DNA of 64,000 nt from Halisarca cf. caerulea (GCA_963170055.1 CAUJGJ010000093.1:100001-164000), one strand, 5' to 3'; counted from the first letter of the stretch, positions 41,276 to 55,600 are shown. The notes: generated by a model not told the origin, from the sequence alone. Numbers and translations: made by a program.

Positions 41276-41680
41276 GGATGTTGACAGTGTACACACCACA
41301 ATTCAATTACGAGTAGAGAGGTTCCCTTCACTTGTCGCTGCTGCTGTAATTATAGGCAGCATTCATGGTTGGCGACAGTGGCGACAGTGACTCATGATAG
41401 CGACATTTCTGCTCGTTATTAAATTGCGGCATACCACCCAAAGGTTGTGGTGTGTACACTGTCAACATCCTGAGTAGACAGACCTTCTGCTTGGGGCAAT
41501 AAATTGTGCTTACTCTAGCTCTGTTAATATGTCGGCAGGGGCAGAGGAAGCCGTGGGTGCTGCCTATAATTACAGCAACAGTGAATAGCTAGGGGGACCT
41601 CTCTACTCATAATCGAATTGCGGTGGACCACCTAAAGGTTGCGGTGTGTACACTGTCCACATCCTGAGTAGACAGACTAA
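41276..41680. repeat. Inverted repeats of the AGGATGTTGACAGTGTACAC family
   Basis: An arm near 41276 (aggatgttgacagtgtacac) is answered by its reverse complement near 41449-41472, and by a second inverted copy near 41640-41665. The segment between includes a shared taattataggcagca block in both orientations. Confidence 0.65.
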
Positions 41681-41973
41681 TAGCGTGAGGCACATTTTGT
41701 GTTCAGCATTAATAGTGCTTGCCTCATGCAAGTGTTTTGTTGTGCAAAGCGGTTGGCATTCGCAGGGAAAGTTGGTATTATACCGTGTATTTGTGATACT
41801 TCCTGCAATGCCAAATGTTCTGCAGTTTAACGTTATTATTATTGTTTATTGTTGATGTCTCATGCATCAATTGAGTATTGATTTTGTGTAGTGTTGTGTT
41901 TTTTTGTGTTGTCACGCACTGAGCAAGTCACTGTTATAGAAATGATCTATTCAATTTTCCCCTTAATATAACA

Positions 41974-42175
41974 GGTACATGGACATCAGCCATTTGAATC
42001 AAGCTTTGCCGTGCCAGATCACATGCGAGTGGACAAACTACCCTGTCAGAAGTGATAGTCAATCAGGAGAAAATCAACCTGTCCAAGCAGCAAGCAGAAT
42101 ATTTTGATGAATCATTTCATGTTAGCTTCATTGGGATAGATCTTAAGAAAGAAGTGTGTTGGTTGTGTTTGTGGT
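41974..42175 (+). pseudogene. Coding-like remnant, unidentified
   Basis: After an acceptor-like ttaatataacag, a frame beginning V-H-G-H-Q-P-F-E reads 26 codons to a TGA. A second frame then continues (V-I-V-N-Q-E-K-I-N) for about 43 codons. This looks like one exon with a frameshift. I do not recognise it. Confidence 0.25.
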
Positions 42176-42810
42176 GAAAGTCTGTCATAGGCTTGAAAAT
42201 AACAATCCCAAATCAAAAACTACCCAGTGTTTTGATTAAATTTAGCATAATATTACATTGTCAACTACAACTGTTTGCTGGATGAGTGTTCAAAATTATG
42301 TTGTGATTTGATTGAGATCTGAGTATGAGAATGCATACTGTGAGTTACACTTGCATACATGCAATATACAATTGTTCGTGTCAGGCCATGTCTGGTGATT
42401 TTTGAAAGTGCCTGGACTTATTGTCAGGTGGTGTTAAAAAAGTTATTATATTTCTCTGCTATAGATGAGGATAGGGTCCTGGGAGTAAGGATACTTACTG
42501 TCTAGGAACATGTACAACCCGAAGCAAGTTCAGCTGCCGTATAGAGTTGGTATCAACACTAATGTAGTGATGACAACTGGCTGTAGAGATCATCACACAT
42601 GATCACCTTTCACCACAAAGGTGCCAAGCATAATGCTGAAAAAAGGCTGGGTGTCTGGTGTTGTATTATTTCCTCAGGCAAACAGATAACATATCACCCT
42701 TAACGGACTGCCCAGGTGGAACAATATACTCTTAGGGATTTCTGTCGCAACCGCAGACGCCAGGTTTCCGTGGACCTTTCTTCAGCGGTTTCCTGGTACA
42801 CAATCCACTG

Positions 42811-42855
42811 CACGTGTACACGCGTCGTAATGTCACGTGACCGAAAGGTATAACT
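42811..42855 (+). promoter_or_regulatory. Gene 3 proximal promoter: E-boxes and TATA box
   Basis: CACGTG is at 42811-42816 and in GTCACGTGAC at 42834-42839. After 9 bp comes TATAACT at 42849. The promoter is preserved although exon 1 is frameshifted. Confidence 0.55.
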
Positions 42856-44247
42856 GTAGCGCTTTGGCGCCAGTCAAGTGTGTTCAGGAACTCATCTCTT
42901 CATCCGCTTCTAGCCTGTGATCGAAATGTCTCCGTGCAGAATTGTCCAGCTTTTGGTGATCTCCGTGTCCATGTGTTTGGCGATGGGACTTGATTTCTCT
43001 TTTAGTCTACCTAGATCGAAACATCTTCTGAGTCATCGAATGAGGCGACAGATACCTCCAACATAGTAAGTATAGAGTATCTATGCCTCCAAAGTGTCAA
43101 GATGACCTCAATGATTACTTTCAGCCAGATATCCTAGCCTGTGAAAATCTGCTGGTGAAAGCGACCGAAGTACAGACGACCCAGTTCTGCCAAAACGGTT
43201 GCGCCTCCAAACTTCACGACATCTATCAAAGACTGCATGTCGACTGTATTGGTTTCTATCCGCAGGTAATATGTTGTGCTCGTGTTGGAGGTTGTGTATG
43301 CGTCTTCGTGTATTTGTGTTTGAGATTCTAGTAAAATGTTAATGATATTCGGACTCAGCTGCCTTTTCAAGTCTCGTACCATAATCCACGTGGTTCCTCA
43401 TACTACTGTAGAACTTAGTAAGTACCAGGTCCTGGTTTAAAATATACTCTTGCTTGCATGGATAGTAAGTACTCCTCATTCTGTCCCTGTGTATACCTCA
43501 TGTACATAAACCAACCCTAATGTACCTCTGATATGTAATAAGTACTGATTTTGTGTCCCCTTCAAGGCATGTACATACTTTCACTTTACTTTATAGTGAT
43601 ACATCTCCAACCTGACATGGCATTGCACGATATTCCTTCCTATTTGTATGCATTGGGTCTTTAGTTGTGAGGTCGCCATTACATGTTTTGCAATTTCTAG
43701 TATCGATCCCATGTTTCTTTCAATCTTAGGTGACTGATGATGTGATAAAGGTTCTTGGTGAACTGTGTGAGAAAAACACATTGGATAAAAATTGCTTCTA
43801 TTATCTTACTTATCTGAAGTTGCACCACTCCACAACAAGATTTGTAAGTTTGAATGCAGTTGTTGTTTGAGCAGTCATAGGGATGCTAGACTGTGATGTT
43901 GGGAAAATCCATTCATTACTAGTTCAGTAACTGCTAATGACAAACTGCAGGGTTAATTGAAAAATCCAAATGAAGAATTATACTTACTTCTATCTTCACA
44001 AGACTGCACAGGTTCTATCCTCCTTCCACTCGAAACTCTCCAACTTACAGCCCAAAAATTCCAACTATAAGTGTCAAAACCAGTCTTTAAATGGTCTAAA
44101 ATAGCCCTAGACACCACCTTATATAACATAAAAACTATATAAAAATTTAAATTTTCCTGTGGGAGCATACGGTATACCCATATGATTCCACATACACCAC
44201 TGCACTGCATGTGTTGTATAGACATAGCTATAGGATACCATGTGCGT

Positions 44248-44416
44248 ATAGAGTATAATACTTCGTTCGAGAGACCACCCTCGTGAAAGACCACCTCTTT
44301 TGTAGGACCGGGCCTTCTGGCTCCAAACTTCCCCCTCATCAGAGACCACCTTTATTGACAGACCACCTTTCACCTGTCCCTAAGGGTGGTCTCTCATAAG
44401 AGGTGCTACATACTGT
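44248..44416. mobile_element. MITE with GAGAGACCACCC ends in intron 2 of gene 3
   Basis: Imperfect inverted repeats (gttcgagagaccaccc and gggtggtctctcataag) with internal repeated gaccacc motifs, in a TA-rich context. Confidence 0.5.
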
Positions 44417-45237
44417 ATTCATATCTACCCCCTTCCAATAGTTTGTTCTTGCATGGCCCAATGATCACTCTCCTGAAAGGAATCTTGCAACATAATATTA
44501 TGTATGTATTTTATCTATAGATAAAATACATACATCGGAACCACGATCATGTCTCGCATGGCAGGCATGCACTGTAGTAGTGATGCTTCCCCCCAAAATA
44601 TGTCATCATAGATAGAACCCTGTTGCATGTGTTCCTGAACCCTCCTAAATCCAAATGCAGTGTAACTTTTAGTATATGAATGTTAACAGTACTAAAAGTC
44701 GATCATTGCATGTCATACTTGGACAATAATATGTACATGTACATGTACTAATGTGACCTAGTTCTTCATGAATTTCTGTCTACCACAGTGCATATGCTGT
44801 ACTGTTTGTTAAATGCACATTTGTGACACTGAACAAGAAGTGTTGTGTGAATGCTCCCGATCTGCACACACTCTCAGCTCTAACTATACCTAGCCTAGAA
44901 ACTCGGGGCCTAACAAAGTACTACGTTCACTGTCACTCAACGCATTAAACAACTAACTACAATACAGACAGCAAGCACTAGATATTCATGCAAGTCCTAA
45001 CAAGACACAACAGGTTACTACCAGCTAGAATAGTCTACACAATAACTAGTATACTTAACACTTAACAAAGTCACATTATGCCACATGTTGAATTTGTATT
45101 ATCATGATGTCCTTGCCGATTCTTCTTTAGGTATGTGATTTTAACGTAACTAAATGTGATTCAGGATGTCGTTCAGTAAGACGATATTATGTGTGATCTA
45201 CGTATCCGTTCTTCTATCTGTTTGTGTGTTTCTCATG

Positions 45238-45238
45238 T

Positions 45239-45305
<67 letters not shown>
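45238..45305. repeat. (TG)n in intron 3 of gene 3
   Basis: Starts about 60 bp after the exon 3 donor, as in gene 1. Confidence 0.95.
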
Positions 45306-47478
45306 ATATGTACCTACATATACGTACATGTGTTTGTGGATGTGTTGATGCATTTGTATGTGGATGTATGTGCACATATGTATACATGCAATAGGTGTGT
45401 GGATGGTGTGTAAATTGTACTCAATACAATTGCAGGAAAATCTCATAATGTTGTAGTAATGCAATTACGTTGTACCTCTGAGTCAGTGAACATGCTTGTA
45501 CATGCACATTATACTTGCATGTGTTGCGATTCTGTAGTTCCTTACGTATGTTCAAAAAGAAGTTGGATGCTGTATCAATGTTATCGGTGACAGTTTGAAA
45601 GTGTTAAATCCAGACTTAGCTGAGTGAGTTTGTCTCAGTCTGTGATTATTTAGCAGATTCAACCACATAGTACCACACTGCATGTGAGAATTCACATTCT
45701 GATTTCTGCATTGTTTGATATTTGATTGAGCTGCATTAATTTTCGCTACATAAGGAAAATATCCTTCGCTAATATTGTTAAATATTAATATAGTTAAATA
45801 TTGAACTTCACTATTAACTAATTAAAGCTACTTACGATATAGCATGCATGAGTGAAACTCTCTGAATGTGTGAAGCTCACATCTCATCTCTTCTCCTACG
45901 CAGAGCATTGGATAAGCTATGGGGACTGTGCAGTATGACTCCTCCACCACTGTGCAAAGCGTAGGAGATTCCTACTTTAATACCTGACAGCACAGGCCAG
46001 GATTATGCTTCTATAGCTCCCTAGGGGAAACATTGTCTTCATATCACTATAGTCCATGTAATTTGGTACTTTGTAAGTAGATGTGATGTGTAGTTGGACA
46101 GTTAAATATTTCAATTGTGAACATGACTTCTACAACGAATTGATATACCACGTACCTTCACATTGCCATGCTTACAGTATCTATTACATTGCACAGATTT
46201 TGTTTCTTCTCCCCTGAACACTTAGTCTATATAGTGTTATAATGACATGTATGTCTGCACAAATGTGTGCAGTCATGCTCCACACATGTGTGTACACATT
46301 TGTATTCACGCAAGCACACATGCATAGATACATATGTCTGCATATGTACACACAGTATATAAAACTATTAAAAACACAATGTCTATATACACAATGTCAT
46401 GCATAATGTGTTGAAAGCACATTGTATGCATGTAATATAATAATCATTAAAGATAATTACTAAGGAAATTAAGAATTGTTAATGATTCTTATAATAATAA
46501 GTTTTTTTGCACAGGCTGCATACGGGATTTGGTGCTGGGGGGGGGGGGGGGGGGTATTGGGAATTGAGCTTCCTGAAATCTTAGGGGGGGGGATGCAATA
46601 CGAGAGTGCATAGGTGTACAGACACTGGGGTGGGAGTTGGTATTAGAGGTAGCAATGCTATGTGGGGGAGGGGGGTATTATAGGTAGCAATGCTATGGGG
46701 GGGGGGGGGGGGGGGGTATTATACAGTAGGTAACAATGCTATGTACAATACAATGGGGTTAAGGGATTGCATGGTGACAGTGATCTTGAGAAAAAAATTT
46801 TTTCTACATTATAGCCTAAAAGCTTGTTTTCCATCCATTTTCCAATATATTTTACCTTTCAGGAACCCTTGGTGTATATGTTGAGATACATGATTAGAGA
46901 GGCAGCAGATCTTCAAGGGGGACAACAGATCTCCGTCCCCTCCCCCCCCCCCCCCCCCCCGAAATGTGGGCCTGTTGCATGCAGTGAGTAAGACTCGAGC
47001 CTCAAGTGTGTAAGCGTGTGTGTGTGTGCATAATGTGTTATATGCATGGCTATGTGGTTTTCACAGTAGTATATTATAATTTATTATCTCTGTTAATATT
47101 ATACATGTACATACCCTGACAGATCTATTGCATCCTATAAACATACCATAGCAAGTCACTGTTGCTGCTGCATATGTAATTGTCTGTAGCTATAACACTC
47201 ATGGTTTCCTCTACCGCATGGGGGTAAAATCTTGGCGGTGAGTGACATGACAGTTCCAGATAAAAATTATAATACATTTTTTGCCCTAAGTTACACAGCT
47301 GTGTATGTGTGTAATATTATAGGTGGGCAGAGCAGCATATGCCGACATGCCCATATATAGTACGGTAAGAGAGGGATAAACTACTGAAAAGTACCTTGAA
47401 GGTTTGTTATGTTGGAATTGTTCAATTATAAATACATAATATCAGATATACACTTAAGTAAGTAAAACATAATAATAT

Positions 47479-48015
47479 TGTTACCGAGCGGTAGCGAGGT
47501 TAATTGTTTTGGTCGCGAAGGGGAGTCCAAAGACGGCACCCACGCGCATAATGACTTTTGGAACTAGAAATCTGGATATTTGGTCCCAAAGGTGTTTTCT
47601 TTCGTCGAAAGTTGCATTCCCGTCTTATAAACTAGCAACAATTCACATGCTTCTATGAAGTGGTGCACGGCAGTGCTACAGAATGAGAGAGTGAACTGCG
47701 TATGGACTAAGTTGTGTTGGCACAATGCAGTCTTTTCTGACAATTACATTTCGGTCCCTCACATCGGCATTCTTCATGCTAAATGGTGACGAAGGTTCTT
47801 AGGATGCAAAGAGAAACCATTTCTAAAAATTTTGCGCAACGGTTTTTGAAACGTTAACTGTCTTTTGTTGAAGCAGGAAACGGTCTTCTATCGTTCGGGA
47901 GCTCTAGTTGGTCAGCCATGGTGGCATCCATTTTCAGCAGCCATGTGCATGACATCAGCAGCGTGATGAGTATATGTACATTCCTATTTACATTCCCACG
48001 AGGTTCTGAACTACG
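47479..48015. mobile_element. About 530-bp insertion downstream of gene 3
   Basis: GC-richer block beginning accgagcggtagcgaggtta, interrupting sequence that is continuous in units A and B after the exon-1 relic. The right end (cacgaggttctgaactacg) is partly complementary to the left. No reading frame recognised. Confidence 0.4.
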
Positions 48016-48349
48016 TTCACAACTAGTAATAATAGTATAATTGTAAATATTAATTGTCGTTCAACCAGTATCAAGGTCATGAAGTATTGTAAGATCACAG
48101 TACTAGTGCGCCACTGTCCATTCCTCTGAAACTGCATAGGCGGAGGAATTGTATGCTGTGATTGTGTGGGTGTGCGGGGGGAGGGTGGCTTACGGGCATA
48201 GTGTGCAACTCATGGTTATATTATTATTGTGTTTGCATAGACATTCTTGGTCCTGCCTTTAAGTTAATTTAAATTGTGTTCGTGCCTGCCTGTTCCTCCC
48301 TCCTATGTCAGATACATAGCTAGACTATCGATCTGCATGACTACTGTAA

Positions 48350-51300
48350 CACTTGTATCATCTTTGCTTTAAAGCTTAGGGGGAACCTCTAACGTATATG
48401 GAGCTTAGCCTATAGCTTAATTGCAAATGTTGCAGAAGAACTTTGATTTAACAATGCAGCCTCACTGAATTTCATAAAGTAAGCGAAACTACCGTCCTAG
48501 TTTCAATAAACAGCAAGTCATATGCATGCCATATAGATATAATTTACACCACATTCGGTATTCAAAAGCATTGCATATTATACTGTCATCTATATAGTAT
48601 GGAGTGTCCACATGCTACAACATAGAGTAAGAGCAATGAACTCCCCCAACTAAAAGTCTGTCCACTCATACAGGATGTTGATGGTGTACACATTGACCAC
48701 AACCTTTGGGTGGTCCACCGCAATTCAATTACGAGTAGAAAGGTCCCCCTCACTAGTGGCTGTCGCTGTAATTATAGGCAGCACCCACGGCTTCCTTCAC
48801 CCCTGCCGACATTTTGGCGGTGAGCATGTAACACCTGCAACACATCATGCAATTTTAAAATAGTGCGCAAAGTTAGCCTTCAGGAAGTTGCATGATAAAT
48901 TTAACTGTACTCCTTGTGTTTATCCTTGGAGATCCACATGTGTTCTTTAATTGTCGTTGGGCTCTACCATGACAATACAGTAGTGGGATCAGTTTCCTAA
49001 CAGATCTGAGCATTTATTCTAAACTTGGGATTTTACTTTTAATTGTTGGCTTTATGGGTCTTGTCAAATTAACAAACATGCAGTAACATAATACATGTAA
49101 TTATGATATGCAATCCCATGAAATGCTTATCTGCAAAGGTTGCATGCATGCTGATTGGACAGCATGGGTTACAACATGAAGCCAGAGTAAGAACATTCTA
49201 TTGCCCCAAGCAAAGGTCCGTCTACTCAGGATGTTGACATTGTACACACCACAACCTTTGTCCACCACAATTCCATTACAAGCAGAACTGTCCCTTCACA
49301 AGTTGCTGTTGTTAAAATTGCATTCAACATCCACGACTGCATCACCCCCCCCCCCCCCCCCCACAACAAATCTGTACAACAGTCCTAAAGCCTATAATGT
49401 GCATATTGCCCAATGTACGTATGTGGGTGGGATCATACAAGGGTAGTACCAGATATTGAGGGGATACTCGAATACAATATGCGGCCATCTTTTCATGTAA
49501 TACAATCACTGCATTTGCATTAATCATACGTGCATGTCAGGCTACAAACGGTAACACATATTGAGCTCCTTTCTTTATTGTATGATTTAGAATAGACACC
49601 ATATCTCAAACACCCATCCATTATTATTGCTGTAAATATGCACTATATATTAGTCCTAGTAAGCGCAATTCATTCACATGCAGTAGTAACGATATATGAC
49701 AGACTCAATATAATTTTTGCAGAATATAATTTGGTGACTTAGTATAAAATTCGCCAATTTGCCAAGTTTATAGTCCTCACAAATTATAATTATATGCAAT
49801 TATAGTATTATTGTAGTACCTACATTGACATTCTTGGTCCAACCTTTGCATGTGATGAGTGGGCGCCGTGGCTCCCTCCCCCATTCCGCAGTCTATGTTA
49901 GATGCATAACTAGACTGCCTGACTATGCTGGTGTCATGTTTGCTTATAGCTAGCATGGAACCTCCAATGTATGGTCCTTAGGCTAACTATTGCAAATGTT
50001 GAAGAAGAACTTTGAATTTACTATATTAATATTATAATATGCAGCTTTAAATTATTGAAATTCATAAAAAAGTGAAACTACCATTTTCAATAAGCAGTAC
50101 TTCATGGTTATATTATTATGCATGCACTAGTCTACATAGAGATTCTTGGTCCTGCCTTTGTGTTAGTGCCTGCCAGAACTATCGATCTGACTATATGCTG
50201 GTATAATGTTTGCTTAAAGCTAGCATGGACCTCTAACGTATAGACCTATAGCCTAACTATTGCAAATGTTGCTGAAGAACTTTGAATTAACTATGCAGCT
50301 TCATTGAACTTCATAAATAAAGTGAATCTACCATTTTTCAATGGGCAGTGCAAGTAATGCTGTAGTCTACACCAGAGTCTAGAAGACATTGCATATTATT
50401 TGATAACTGTTAGTCATATAGTCTGGATTTCCACATGCTACTGCTAGTGTATATAAGAGCAATGAACTTCCTCAAATTGAAGGTCTGCCCATAGTGGATC
50501 GATGTTGACTATATGTGTACACACTAACTGCAACCTTTGGGTGGTCCGCTGCAAATCAATTACAAGTAGAAAGGTCCCCCTCACTATTCCCTGTCGCTGT
50601 AATTATAGGCAGCACCCACGGCTTCCTCCGCCCCCTGCCGACATATTGGCGTTGAGCATGTTAGTACAACACGCCGTAAAATTATTATATTATAGTAATT
50701 TCATGATGTGTTGATGTGTTGACGTATACACGACATGACGAGTATATTATACTATTCAATTCAAAGTTAATATATAATATGTGATCCCATGACATTCCTC
50801 TCTACAAAGGTTGCTGATTAGACAGCATACGCAACAACATAGAGTGCTAGAGTCAGAACATTCTATTGCCATGAGCTTAAGGTCTGTCTACTCAAGATGT
50901 TGCCAGTGTACGCACCTCAACCTTTGGGATGTCCGCCGCAATTCATGATCAATTACGAGCAGAATTGTCCCTTTCACCAGTCACCGTCACTGAAATTGCA
51001 GTCAACATTCACAACCTCAGCGACCCCTTCCCACGGTAAGCCTGTATAACAGCCCCAATGTGTAATGTTGCATGTTGCCCGAAGTATATATGTGGGTGGG
51101 ATCATACAAGGGTAGTACCAGAAGTACACTTGCAATTGAGGGGATGTTCGAATACAGGACGTAGCCATCCTTCATGTAATGCAATCACTGCATTGACATG
51201 GGTCATAAGTGCATGTCAGCCTATAAGTGGTAATATGATGACTATATATTCTTCACATTCTAAAACATATTATAGACACTGTAGCTGAGTTAAATACTCA

Positions 51301-51800
51301 TCCATATATATTTGTAGTCCTAGTAAAGGTAGATTATATTCAATTATATACATGCAGTAGTATAACGTTGACTTATGTGACATTATGGTAAACCGCTCCA
51401 GTTGAAAGTCACCGCACTGTACATTGTCACCTGCAATGAGCGCAACCTACAATTATACAGTGATCCTGGCTGAAATGCATGCTACATCTCATCATTCTCT
51501 ATATACTTGAGTATTTAATTTATAACAAGGTTCACTGGAAAAGCTGACTGCTTTGCACAACAACACGCTTACATGAGGCCAACACTGTTTACACAGACAC
51601 ACACATGTGCATTAAGGCTATTGGCTACTCCTCTCAGGATGTTGACAGTGTACACACCACAAATGTGGGGTGGTCAACCGCAATTTAATCACAAGTAGAA
51701 AGTCACCTTCACTTGTTACTGTTACTGAGTCAGACTGTAAGTGTACTAGGTGCACATGACACCACCAGCTTCCTTCACTCCCTATTGACATGCTGGCATG
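48350..51800. repeat. Diverged tandem array downstream of gene 3
   Basis: Repeated blocks include agcatggaacctctaa with attgcaaatgttg (48.39, 49.95, 50.22 kb; also 40.97 kb). The gttgacagtgtacacacc family occurs at 48.67, 49.23, 50.51, 50.90 and 51.64 kb. A gggtagtaccaga block occurs at 49.44 and 51.11 kb. No gene is seen. Confidence 0.65.
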
Positions 51801-52485
51801 CAGTGAACATCATACAACTTCTCAATTAGTATTACTGTCCAAAGTATGGCAGTTGAAGGGATCACATAAGGATAGTTAATATACTATAATTGAAGGGATT
51901 TCAGTATCTTTATACATATCTCTTGTATGTGAAGTCTATCAGATTTTGATGAAGTTTCGGAAGCTGTAGCACCACATGTACATGTGGTTTATTGCATGTA
52001 TATTGTTTACGTGTGGCACATTCACAATGAACTGCCGTGAGATTTCCGATGTGCTGTGGGTGTACTTGCCCAGTACTCGGTATTATCCTGGGTAAGATGC
52101 TTGGATGTTACAGAAAATCAGTTTAAAAGGATATATATTGGATAATGTATATAATATTATTATATCATATTATATATTATATGCAATATATGTTATAATA
52201 TTATAAGAAGAGAGCTTACGGTGGCAATGATTCATTGATTGATTGATTGCATGAATATATATTTTCTATGTATGCGTGTAGTTCACGGCATTATAGTCCA
52301 TGGATCGATCCCAGTGAAGTCAGCTAGTGGTTGGTGGTTTACTTCAAACCAATAGCTGACTTCATTGGAACCGCTGCCCTTCCTCATCATTCTAAAGGTT
52401 GGTGAGGTAGGTACGCATGTGGTTTCAGAGTAGCATGCGTATCAACATCCTGTGCATGGGGATCTTCCTAATTATTGCACACACG

Positions 52486-52554
52486 CACGTGTACCATACC
52501 CGCGGGTATGCATGCGTGGCTTACGACTGATCACGTGATTTCTTGGGATAAAAA
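52486..52554 (+). promoter_or_regulatory. Gene 4 proximal promoter: E-boxes and TATA-like box
   Basis: CACGTG is at 52486-52491 and inside TCACGTGA at 52532-52537. After 9 bp comes GATAAAAA at 52547-52554, about 57 bp before the ATG. An upstream block near 52395-52455 (gtggtttcag, atcaacatcc) is also shared with genes 1 and 2. Confidence 0.6.
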
Positions 52555-52610
52555 CTCGTGATCGGCCTGGCTGACCCGCTCTTCTCGTTCTTTTTTCGCT
52601 CGAAATCGGA

Positions 52611-55600
52611 ATGTCTCCTGGTAGAATTACCCAACTCATGTTGATCTCCGCTGCCATCTATTTGACGGTAGGACTCGATTTGTCTATCAACCTGCCAGCA
52701 TCCGAACATCTCCCGAATCACCGAATGAGGCGACAGGCGCCGCAAAAGTGTCTAGATGACATCAAGGAATTACAGCAGCCAGATATTCAGGCCTGTGAAA
52801 ATCTGCTGACGAATGCGACCGAAGTGAAGGCGAACCAGTTTTGCCAAAACGGGTGCGCTTCCAAGCTTCATGACATCTATCAGAAAATTCACACTGACTG
52901 TGGTGCCTACTATCCGCAGGTACTAAATATATGTTGTGCTCGTGTTGGAGATTGTCTTCGTCTTCGTGTATCTGTGTTTCGAATTCTAGTACACAACTTT
53001 TGTGTTCAGACTCACGGCTGCCTTTAATTTCACACCAAATCTCGTACCAGACCCCCAATCACCGCCATTTTTTGTTTGCTACTAGAAAGGGTCCGTCCCC
53101 GTACATGGGGTTAATTCCTAGCTAGCTACTAAATCTGAGCAAGACCTCTGTGTCCTGTTCCTATCACATTTTAATGATGAGTACAACAGGGGATGGAGCT
53201 CACCACATGGCCTGCCGTTAGCCATCATAGATGCTGAAAAAAAGAATTGGGTCAGTACAGATTTTGGGTACATAAATATCTATGTGGCCATCATGACGAG
53301 TTCAAGTTCAAGTTCAAGTTCAAGTTCAAATTATTTAAACAGGAAATCACCACAGCACAAATAGCTGGATTAAAGGAGAATCCTGCAAATACATACACAG
53401 ACATTAAATCCAAAAATGAATAAAAGAGATGGATAAAGGCAGAGAATTGCACAAGAAAGATTTAAGAGGAAAAAAGATATAGATTACAAAAGAAACAAGA
53501 TACACAACAAGACGATCGAGACGAACAATCAAATACAGTGTAATTGTATACATAAAATCAAAATTGACAAAAAATACACAGACAAAAACAAAAAAACACA
53601 AGGACAATCAAGATACTGATAATATAGAAGATATTGCCAACTTGAACGGTTTAAATCCCAGGCTTCTGACTTTGAGTGGAATACTATTCCAAGCTTTTGC
53701 ACCTGCATTGGCAAACGTTCTACGACCATACTCAGAGTTAGTCTGATTTATGAAGAAGTTCTTGGATCCTCTGGTGATAGTAGTATCCTGACTCCTAATG
53801 TTGTCGTTGGCACGCACAAGGTTCCTCAGTTCTAATGGTACAGGCTAGGTTAAGGCTGTAATGGAACATAATAGTCTCTATAGTTACGAGTTATAGTTGT
53901 CACATGCAATTGTGCTAGTGGCTCAGTCTGTAGGACATGTGCTGTGTCACAGTAAGTACTATGCAGACTGTATGAAGATAACATGGAGAGTCAAATCTGC
54001 AGCTGCAGTGGATGCATGCATGCATGTATGGCAAGATTCCCATAGAGAAAATGTATGCATAGTTATTACAGATTGTGTGATACTGTACGTGAACTCAAAG
54101 GTCAATTTTTATTGAAGTCAATTAATCTAATTTAAGAGGATTAAGAAAGATTTAAGAGGAAAGGACTTGTTTTATGAACAAGTCTGCAGACATTGTGTTT
54201 GTTGCGTTTGTTTCATACCACTGTATAATGTCATGTGGGTCCCACCTTGGTGTGCTACAGCAGCCATATTAACTGCTAATTAATTGACCAAGGGCAGTAA
54301 GCAAGTGCACAAAATGTGATAATTGACAACGACTACCATATGATTATTGATGTCGGACATGTAAATAAGTTTTGTTGTTTGTAGCCCTATGCCTGTCTGG
54401 CCCTTTGCCCATCTAGCCATGTACCTGTTTTGCAACTCACCCTTGTTACAAGTGTTTTTGGAGGATCCTTTTTTGATAAGGCCTTTTTGCACGGTCCTGT
54501 GTCAATCCTACACCCTTTAACCATTTTAAAATGGTTTTTATACACTCTTGTTATAAGGTTAGAGTCTTGTTCTCTTGGAAGTGTTTAGTGATCCTTCTCA
54601 AACTCACACAGGCTGAGAACAAACCTTCAAAAAAATCGACGTAAATTTCACACCTATCAATTAGCGTGGACATGTCCCACATGCGTTTCTATTATATTAA
54701 ATCCCTATTTCTTTCAATCCTAGGTCACTGATGCTTTTGTAAAGTTTATGGGTGAACTCTGTGAGAAGAACACATTTAATCAGAGTTGCTTCTATGATCT
54801 CGTTGATCTGCAGTTTCACCATTCCTCATCCAGCTTTGTAAGTATAATTGTTTTTTGAGTAGGTAGAGGGACTTCGGACTGTGATGTAGGGAAGGTCCAT
54901 TTAGTACTGCTAATGATGAACTGCAGGTTGGAACCTGCAAGTGAAGAACCCCAATCTTCCCAAGACTGTGTTTCTTAATGCTCCTTAATCCAAGTGTATT
55001 TCTACAATTATGTAATTATACGATGGTGTTCAGCTCTTTGTGTGTTAAATACGCATGATGCCCTAGGGTGAGTGCGTAGGTAACATTCGAATGGCTGAAC
55101 ACCATTGGAAAAATGATAAATACCCTACCCGTGGATTCTTACAATAGGTAGGAAAACTGTGGCAATATTTGGTGATGATATGGCCAGGCGCCCAGACATC
55201 TTGGCACAGTTATACACCAGTGTATAACTGTAATAAGAAGCCCAACAGTCTCTTATTACAGCTATACACCAGCTATGACTTTTACCCTTGTGCGGTTACC
55301 CTGGAAACAGGATACAGTGAGACCTCACTTATCTGCACACATCCGTTCTGAATGAAATGGGTAAAGTGAGGGAATTGGATAAATGAGGGAGCAGCAGTAC
55401 GTATACTTTACAGTAGGATTATTGGAGATTTGTTTCAGTAAAGCTACTGAGGAAGGTGAGGGAACTGGATATGTGAAGTGTGGGTAAGTGAGGTCTCACT
55501 GTATTTTATTACATTAATGATACAGCTACAGTACCTGTAATACTTATAAAATCTATAGTTTGTCATACCTTAACAATGTGTACATGTACGTACTAATATG

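Larger units (their letters stand above)
42926..45964 (+). pseudogene. Gene 3: family member with a frameshifted exon 1
   Basis: Exon 1 (42926-43265) begins with a normal start, signal peptide and RMRRQ site. A 31-bp insertion at about 43062-43092 then shifts the frame and brings in a stop (TAG at 43064). The insertion is bounded by near-identical 10-bp copies (atacctccaa and atgcctccaa). From 43083 the reading frame is open again and matches the family. The later exons 43730-43843, 45131-45175, 45538-45623 and 45904-45964 are intact, with good splice sites, conserved phases and all family cysteines. No intron placement that I tried removes the insertion in frame, since the possible introns would be 9-31 bases long. 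This is probably a recent pseudogene. An alternative first exon or a sequencing error is possible. Confidence 0.75.
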
